From WTJY01 sp045105475 (GTDB lineage: Bacteria > Chloroflexota > Anaerolineae > Promineifilales > Promineifilaceae): DNA of 64,000 bases. Each line of letters begins with the position of its first letter. Position 1 is the first letter of the stretch. Where the stretch lies: assembly GCA_045105475.1 (NCBI GenBank), contig JBGCDP010000170.1:1-64000 (forward strand), written 5' to 3'. Below, piece by piece: positions 59,210-64,000 of the stretch. The notes beneath the pieces are model-generated. The model did not search any database and was not told the DNA's origin. It worked only from the letters and a program-made list of their open reading frames with translations. The position numbers were made by a program, and so were the translations under genes.

Positions 59210-61546
59210 ATGTCGAAGCTATCATCACACCCTAAGCATGTAATTTTTCAGTGGAGTCGCAGAATCTTTTTCTTGCTATCTATTCTTATTTTAATTGGAG
59301 CCGCGATTTTACTTCAACCAAAAGGGGTTTTTGCCAATCCAGAAGATGGATTACAAGATGGTGTTGCTATTACAAATGTGGATACTTCAAATTTGTCACC
59401 CAGCAACCCGATTGTAACTGTTTGGATTAAAAATCACGATCTTACACAATCTCATGATTCGACATTGGAGCTTAGCTACTTACTTTTCCCCACCACAGCC
59501 CATGGGAAATCTTGGAATAACTTAAAGCAGCTCAATTTCAGTTCTGAATTTGAAAATTTAGCTAGCATCCAGATTCGAAGTTTAGGGCCTGGTGAAGTTC
59601 AAGCAGTTGATTTTCCTATTAGATCAAATATGGTTGCCAGCTTGAGTCGGGTCCCAGGGATATTCATGGGTGAGCTTTTCTCAAATGTGGAGTCAACTAG
59701 ATTGAGCCATCAGATCGGCTTTGCTTTTCCTAAAGATATTTCAATGATTCATACCACCGCTTTGGCATTTGATAATCCAAATTATGCAGTTGGAAATTTA
59801 GCCCCGCAAATTGAATCGACTGTAAACGGAATAATCAACGGCTCTGAAATCAATCAGGAACTGTTTTCAATTATGTTGGTTGACGACTTTGGTGAAGGAG
59901 ATAGTCAAATCTATTTTGTATACTCTGGAATGATTATCCCAGCACGGTCAATTTTTGGTGGGTTACCAGACGCAGGTGGAAACTTGTCTGAAGCGATTTC
60001 TGAATATGATATGGGAGATGGCGAGACTTTAGGCGGTTATTTGAAGTGGGTTCGCCAAGTTACAAATAATCAAAAATTGACCTTTTCATTTTATGGTCAC
60101 GGTGGCGCTTTAATGCCTGAAATTGAGCCTAGCGTGGAGAATTTGGTTGAGAGTACAACGTTTAATGGTAGTGGCCCAATCACTATGCCATCTTGGGTGT
60201 TAATTCAACCTTCCTGGGTGCTGATCCAGCCATCTTGGGTGTTAATTCAACCTTCATGGGTATTGATTCAGCCAACTGAAATGACTGCCGAACAAAGCTT
60301 TGCAACCGACTCTCACCCAGCAAGTTTGATCTCTGTTAAGGATTTAGCTACCGCATTGAAAAAAGGATCGAATAATGGAGAAAACCCAATAGATGTCGTT
60401 GATTTGGTTCACTGTTTTAGCTTGTCAATCGAGGAAGTTTATGAGCTAGCCCCTTATGCAAAAACGATCATAGGCAGCGCAAACTATCACTTTTTCGATG
60501 TGAGGATGCCGGGGAAAGCATTGGCCAATATCAACGCTGAAGAAACTGCCGAAAACATTGCGACAACAATCATGACTACCTATGACAATGTTTTGCCAAG
60601 CGAAGGATACCCGCGGACGATGGCGGTTATTGATGGGGCAAAAGTAGCTGATATTAAAACATATTGGGATCAAACTGCGGCCGCTCTGCTTGATGCATTT
60701 ACTGATGATCATGCTAATACTCGTAACAAGCTTCAGCAGGCTTATTTTGCAACGACAAAATATGATTCAACCTCTTGTGATAACGAATTTTCGATAAAAT
60801 CACCTGATGCTTTGGTTGATTTCTATGAATTTACAGTTCAACTCCAAAATGAGTTCAGGGATGATGTTGAGGTTGCCCAATCTATACAACGAACCTCAGC
60901 ACAAATTGATTCGGCCGTCATCGCTGTCGTAAACCGTAGCGGAACACCTTGGTTTGGTTCTGATACAACTACTGATTGGCACTTTAACGGAAAAGGTCTT
61001 GCTATATTTGCAGACTTAGTAGGCCAACCAGACGGCAGCGGTCGGTATGCACTAAGCTGGCAATCAGCCTTTTATAACCGCACTCCTCATGAATACAGCC
61101 CTAATCCATTTGACTTTGTCATGTCTGATAATGGTGAACCAACTTGGGCTGATGTCCTTTTGAAATCATGGGAAGGGTTTGAAGTATCAGCTCAAGGCTG
61201 CCCTGTTTTTATTCCTTCGAATCAGGATCAAGCGGAGATTCAAGCTTTAGAGCTTAGTGTGTCAGGGAATACGGTTTCCGCTGACTTTAACGTTGATCGT
61301 CACCTTGGGAATTTAATAATGCTATTTGAGGTTGTCACGGATGGTGAGGTTGTTTACTTCGAAGAAGTGCATACCGGATGGCTAGATTCTGGCAATCATA
61401 CGATTGTGGCAGAGATCGACTTAAGCAATTATGTGTTGGAATCTGAGCCCCACGATGTTCAGCTATCTGTTTCTATAGATCCGCATGGGTATATTGCGGA
61501 AGAAAACAAAACAGACAATCAGTTGGCCCTTCTTTTTCAACCATAA
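59210..61546 (+). CDS. Clostripain-family (C11) secreted protein with PSWVLIQ tandem repeats and CARDB-like tail
   Basis: 778 residues. A membrane/signal helix at ~18-38 (RIFFLLSILILIGAAILL) precedes a ~170-residue beta domain. The caspase-like core contains the predicted catalytic pair His297 (FYGHGGAL) and Cys402 (DLVHCFSLS), as in clan CD peptidases. Between them, residues 327-354 are four exact PSWVLIQ heptads, which no canonical clostripain has to my knowledge. The C-terminal ~110 residues (SGNTVSADFNVDRHLGNLIML ... ENKTDNQ) resemble a CARDB-type Ig domain. The protein should be exported; substrate unknown. Low CGGCCG density, like the divergent TPR regulator, marks the pair as a unit. 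Confidence 0.82.
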   Translation: MSKLSSHPKHVIFQWSRRIFFLLSILILIGAAILLQPKGVFANPEDGLQDGVAITNVDTSNLSPSNPIVTVWIKNHDLTQSHDSTLELSYLLFPTTAHGKSWNNLKQLNFSSEFENLASIQIRSLGPGEVQAVDFPIRSNMVASLSRVPGIFMGELFSNVESTRLSHQIGFAFPKDISMIHTTALAFDNPNYAVGNLAPQIESTVNGIINGSEINQELFSIMLVDDFGEGDSQIYFVYSGMIIPARSIFGGLPDAGGNLSEAISEYDMGDGETLGGYLKWVRQVTNNQKLTFSFYGHGGALMPEIEPSVENLVESTTFNGSGPITMPSWVLIQPSWVLIQPSWVLIQPSWVLIQPTEMTAEQSFATDSHPASLISVKDLATALKKGSNNGENPIDVVDLVHCFSLSIEEVYELAPYAKTIIGSANYHFFDVRMPGKALANINAEETAENIATTIMTTYDNVLPSEGYPRTMAVIDGAKVADIKTYWDQTAAALLDAFTDDHANTRNKLQQAYFATTKYDSTSCDNEFSIKSPDALVDFYEFTVQLQNEFRDDVEVAQSIQRTSAQIDSAVIAVVNRSGTPWFGSDTTTDWHFNGKGLAIFADLVGQPDGSGRYALSWQSAFYNRTPHEYSPNPFDFVMSDNGEPTWADVLLKSWEGFEVSAQGCPVFIPSNQDQAEIQALELSVSGNTVSADFNVDRHLGNLIMLFEVVTDGEVVYFEEVHTGWLDSGNHTIVAEIDLSNYVLESEPHDVQLSVSIDPHGYIAEENKTDNQLALLFQP
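60188..60271 (+). repeat. Four 21-bp coding tandem repeats (PSWVLIQ)
   Basis: Four contiguous 21-base units encode identical heptapeptides. Units 1 and 3 are identical at DNA level, while units 2 and 4 differ from them and from each other at synonymous positions only. That implies duplication of a 42-base dimer followed by silent divergence under protein-level constraint. Confidence 0.95.
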
Positions 61547-61619
61547 AATCCAGTTCAGCATCAATTTGTATCAGAAGAATATTTTATCTTGAGTCGCGGT
61601 AGCAAAGTCCTTTTGGCAA

Positions 61620-64000
61620 TCAATTTTCTTCTGGCACAAACTCATCTACCGGCAAATTTACTTCAAAAAAGATCGGCTCACTTTCTTCTACAGTCCCATC
61701 CTCAAAAATCGCCTGGACCACCAAATCATATCGGCCGACTTCGAGCTGCCAGAATGTTGAATAGGGCGATTGGATAAAGGTTTCTAGCGGTTGGCCATTG
61801 AGCAAAATCACAATTGCGGCCGCATCTAAATCGGTAATCGCTTTCATTTCGATTTTTTGCACATCGGCCGGTAGCGACGGGGCAATCCGATATATCGCGT
61901 TTTGCGTGGGGCTCGTAATTGCCAAAATCGGGCCACTGTTTGTAGGGCTCTCCTCATCTAAATTTTCAGCCAACGCCATTTCAGTTTGAACCGCTTCAAG
62001 ATCAGCAAGCAGAGGAATATTTTGATTGCGTGCCCAACCGTGGGCTTCTGGAGGCAAATCAAGCACCAATAATTCACTTGTGCGGCCACCCGGTGTGCGG
62101 CTGGTCGCTAGCATTCCTGTTTGATTATCGATGCGGACATGCCGGTAGAACCAATCTGACTGAGTTGGTTCTGTGCCTGACAAAAACCATTCGAGCCGTG
62201 TGTAGGGGCAGTCTGGGGATGGGAGTAAACCGGAGAGGGTGCAGATTTCAGTCTGGGCAACCCCTGCTGGGCGAATAAAGGGAACATCCGGCCGGCCGGT
62301 TAGAACAGATCGCATAAATTGATGCCAAACAGGGCCAGCACCAGTGATGCCAGTTACATTGACCATCGGTGATTGATTGACATTGCCGATCCAGACCCCT
62401 GTCACCAGCTCTGGCGTGTAGCCGACTGTCCAGTTGTCACGGAAATTGTTGGTTGTGCCGGTTTTTGCGGCCGCTGTGCGATCTAAGCGTAACAGGCTGT
62501 TCCTGCCGAACGAAAGCTCACGGGCGGCATCGTCACTCAGCATGTCATTGACCAGCCATGCTACTCGTGGGTCGAGCGTATCAATCGGCTGTGCGGCGGG
62601 TGCTGTATAAACGGCCGCCCCAGACGCAGTTTCTCTGATATCTAAAATGATGATCGGGTCAACCCGCTTTCCCTGATTGGCAAACGGTGAATAAGCGGTG
62701 ACCAAGTCATAAAGTGTGACGCTGCCGCCTCCTAAAGCCAACGAAAGATCAAATTCTTCGGGTGAGTTGTAGGTCGTGAGACCAAAATCTTGCAAGGCGT
62801 TTAGACCTTCTTTGAGACCCAACTGGTCGAGCGCAGCCACGGCCGGAATATTTAGCGATGAGGCCAATGCCTGGCGCATGAGCACCGGCCCATGTTCTGA
62901 TCGTGAGAAATTAAGCGGTACGTAGCTTTCCCCTTTCTGCGTAAAAAACGTCGTTGTGACGTCCAAAAACATTTTGGCCGGTGTGGCTGGATTCGGCCGA
63001 TTGGGGTCCATGCTGGCCGCGTAGATCAGCGGTTTGAGGGTTGATCCCGGTTGGCGAGGTGAGATCGCCATATTGATAGCCCCGGCCGTTTGTGTATTAA
63101 AAAAGTCAGGACTGCCGACTAAAGTCAGCACTTCACCCGTTCGTGGATCAATCGATACGAGTGCGCCGTTTTCAACATTATGGCCGTATCCTCCATCTTC
63201 TGGCTGATTTAACTTTTCAACCTGAGAGGCTAGAATTTGCTCCCCTTTTTGTTGCCAATCTAAATTAAGCGTGGTGCGCACGGTGAGGCTGGGCATGTTA
63301 GTGCGTTGCTCTGCTGAAAAAATAGCGTCTACTTCAGCCTGCACCATTTGGACAAAGTGGGGGGCCTCAATTGGATATGGCTCTGTGGTATAGATGAGTG
63401 GCTCACGCAGGGCTAGGTCGTGCTGCTCGGCTGAAATCATCCCATCCTTAAGCATCAGCCCTAACACAACCTCTTGGCGTGCTTTTGCGGCCTCTGGGTC
63501 AACCAATGGATTATAAAGCGCGGGAGCTTGGGGGAGCCCGGCCAGCAAAGCGGCTTGAGCAATCGTCAGGTCGCTGGCGGTCCGACCGAACCATGTTTGC
63601 GCAGCAGCCTCAATACCATAGGCTAAACCACCATAATATGATTGGTTGAGATAAAGGGCTAAAATCTCTTCTTTTGAATAGGTTTGTTCCAATCGGTATG
63701 CGAGCCAGGCTTCGCGTGTTTTACGCTTGATGGTTCGCTGAGTCCGTTCTTCAGCGCTTAAGAGCAGGTTGCGGGCCAACTGCTGGGTGATGGTGCTTCC
63801 CCCAACCGCTTGATTCTGATTGGAAGGACTAACGGCCGACCAGACAGCTCGCACAACTCCGGCTAAATCAACGCCAGGGTGGCTCCAATAATTGCGATCT
63901 TCTGTTGCGATGGTTGCATCGATTGCGTGCGAAGAAATTTGATCTAGAGGCAGACTCGCTTGGCGGCCAGTTTCGCTATCAACCCATTCGTACAGGAGGC
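61620..64000 (-). CDS. Class A penicillin-binding protein (PBP1A/1C-like), 5' end beyond window
   Basis: The frame is open to the right window edge, so at least 793 residues are present. Glycosyltransferase 51 motifs start in the visible 5' part (ATEDRNYWSHPGVD) and continue with GGSTITQQLARNLLLS. The transpeptidase domain has the SxxK motif in PGSTLKPLIYAAS, SLN in SSLNIP, and KTGTTNN. A C-terminal Ig-like domain (~last 90 residues, AIYRIAPSLPADVQKI) resembles the PBP1C biPBP tail. It polymerises and cross-links peptidoglycan on the outer face of the membrane. It is convergent with the clostripain-like gene. The stop is at 61620; an apparent ATG at 63854 is internal. Confidence 0.94.
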   Translation of the reverse strand, partial: LLYEWVDSETGRQASLPLDQISSHAIDATIATEDRNYWSHPGVDLAGVVRAVWSAVSPSNQNQAVGGSTITQQLARNLLLSAEERTQRTIKRKTREAWLAYRLEQTYSKEEILALYLNQSYYGGLAYGIEAAAQTWFGRTASDLTIAQAALLAGLPQAPALYNPLVDPEAAKARQEVVLGLMLKDGMISAEQHDLALREPLIYTTEPYPIEAPHFVQMVQAEVDAIFSAEQRTNMPSLTVRTTLNLDWQQKGEQILASQVEKLNQPEDGGYGHNVENGALVSIDPRTGEVLTLVGSPDFFNTQTAGAINMAISPRQPGSTLKPLIYAASMDPNRPNPATPAKMFLDVTTTFFTQKGESYVPLNFSRSEHGPVLMRQALASSLNIPAVAALDQLGLKEGLNALQDFGLTTYNSPEEFDLSLALGGGSVTLYDLVTAYSPFANQGKRVDPIIILDIRETASGAAVYTAPAAQPIDTLDPRVAWLVNDMLSDDAARELSFGRNSLLRLDRTAAAKTGTTNNFRDNWTVGYTPELVTGVWIGNVNQSPMVNVTGITGAGPVWHQFMRSVLTGRPDVPFIRPAGVAQTEICTLSGLLPSPDCPYTRLEWFLSGTEPTQSDWFYRHVRIDNQTGMLATSRTPGGRTSELLVLDLPPEAHGWARNQNIPLLADLEAVQTEMALAENLDEESPTNSGPILAITSPTQNAIYRIAPSLPADVQKIEMKAITDLDAAAIVILLNGQPLETFIQSPYSTFWQLEVGRYDLVVQAIFEDGTVEESEPIFFEVNLPVDEFVPEEN

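Larger units (their letters stand above)
1..64000. repeat. Genome-wide highly iterated palindrome CGGCCG
   Basis: The hexamer CGGCCG recurs throughout, within and between genes, in all four flanking contexts. By eye there are about 33 copies from 1 to 10.9 kb and about 13 in 15.7-18.2 kb. In contrast I found none in 22.73-23.54 kb or 24.69-25.50 kb, and three in 56.7-61.6 kb. Uneven density suggests old, conserved DNA versus later insertions. Confidence 0.85.

Noticed and set aside
60188..60271. CRISPR-like array
   Set aside because: Units are contiguous without spacers, in frame, and encode an exact heptapeptide.
61620..63854. Complete 744-residue penicillin-binding protein starting at 63854
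   Set aside because: The frame continues to the window edge and encodes the essential glycosyltransferase motif EDRNYWSHPG upstream of that ATG.

Overview
The window looks like a chromosomal segment of an uncultured or little-studied member of the Chloroflexota (Anaerolineae-like). This is inferred from protein style only: a secreted subtilase ending in WLPILAKN, TPTNT-type linkers, a tandem DinB protein, YedY-like molybdoenzymes, and a bacterial translin. Base composition is moderate and uneven. No rRNA, tRNA, CRISPR array or intact insertion sequence was seen. The most striking global signal is the palindrome CGGCCG. I counted about 33 copies by eye in the first 10.9 kb, where roughly two would be expected by chance. 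It is dense in most housekeeping genes and scarce in a few AT-rich stretches.

Layout. 0-5.8 kb: end of adenine deaminase, a molybdopterin oxidoreductase, translin, a DtxR-type regulator and a large hybrid sensor kinase. 5.8-16.6 kb: gamma-glutamyltransferase, a TetR-like regulator, an FtsK-like ATPase with a very long acidic tail coupled to a 75-residue protein, an AarF/UbiB kinase, several small unknown proteins, an epimerase, a DUF456 protein and an isoaspartyl peptidase. 16.7-27.3 kb: a purine-catabolism-flavoured zone. It holds a xanthine-dehydrogenase-type FAD/FeS fusion subunit and its molybdenum subunit (separated by two unrelated genes), 5-hydroxyisourate hydrolase, a guanine-deaminase-like enzyme and a GntR regulator. 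A HIP-poor, AT-rich block of HEAT and small unknown proteins lies inside it. 27.4-38.1 kb: a giant secreted subtilase, rpe, fbaA, ctaB with two coupled small genes, then a meta-cleavage remnant (VOC dioxygenase, GalB-like hydratase, and a frameshifted, truncated aldolase pseudogene).

38.1-50.1 kb is a surface-polysaccharide locus: sulfotransferase, Wzz-like protein, three glycosyltransferase genes (one with two GT2 domains), a Wzm/Wzt-type ABC exporter and two methyltransferases. 50.2-61.5 kb is an extracellular-proteolysis zone: a lipoprotein, two further subtilases with different architectures, a TPR/winged-helix regulator and, divergent from it, a clostripain-family protein. That protein carries four perfect tandem PSWVLIQ heptapeptides between its catalytic His and Cys. 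The window ends inside a class A penicillin-binding protein.

The best candidates for something undescribed are: (1) the TPR regulator / clostripain-like pair with the heptapeptide array and a hairpin abutting the ribosome binding site; (2) the FtsK-like ATPase with its 400-residue disordered tail and coupled small partner; (3) the CGGCCG highly iterated palindrome. All functional statements rest on reading motifs by eye; no database search was run.
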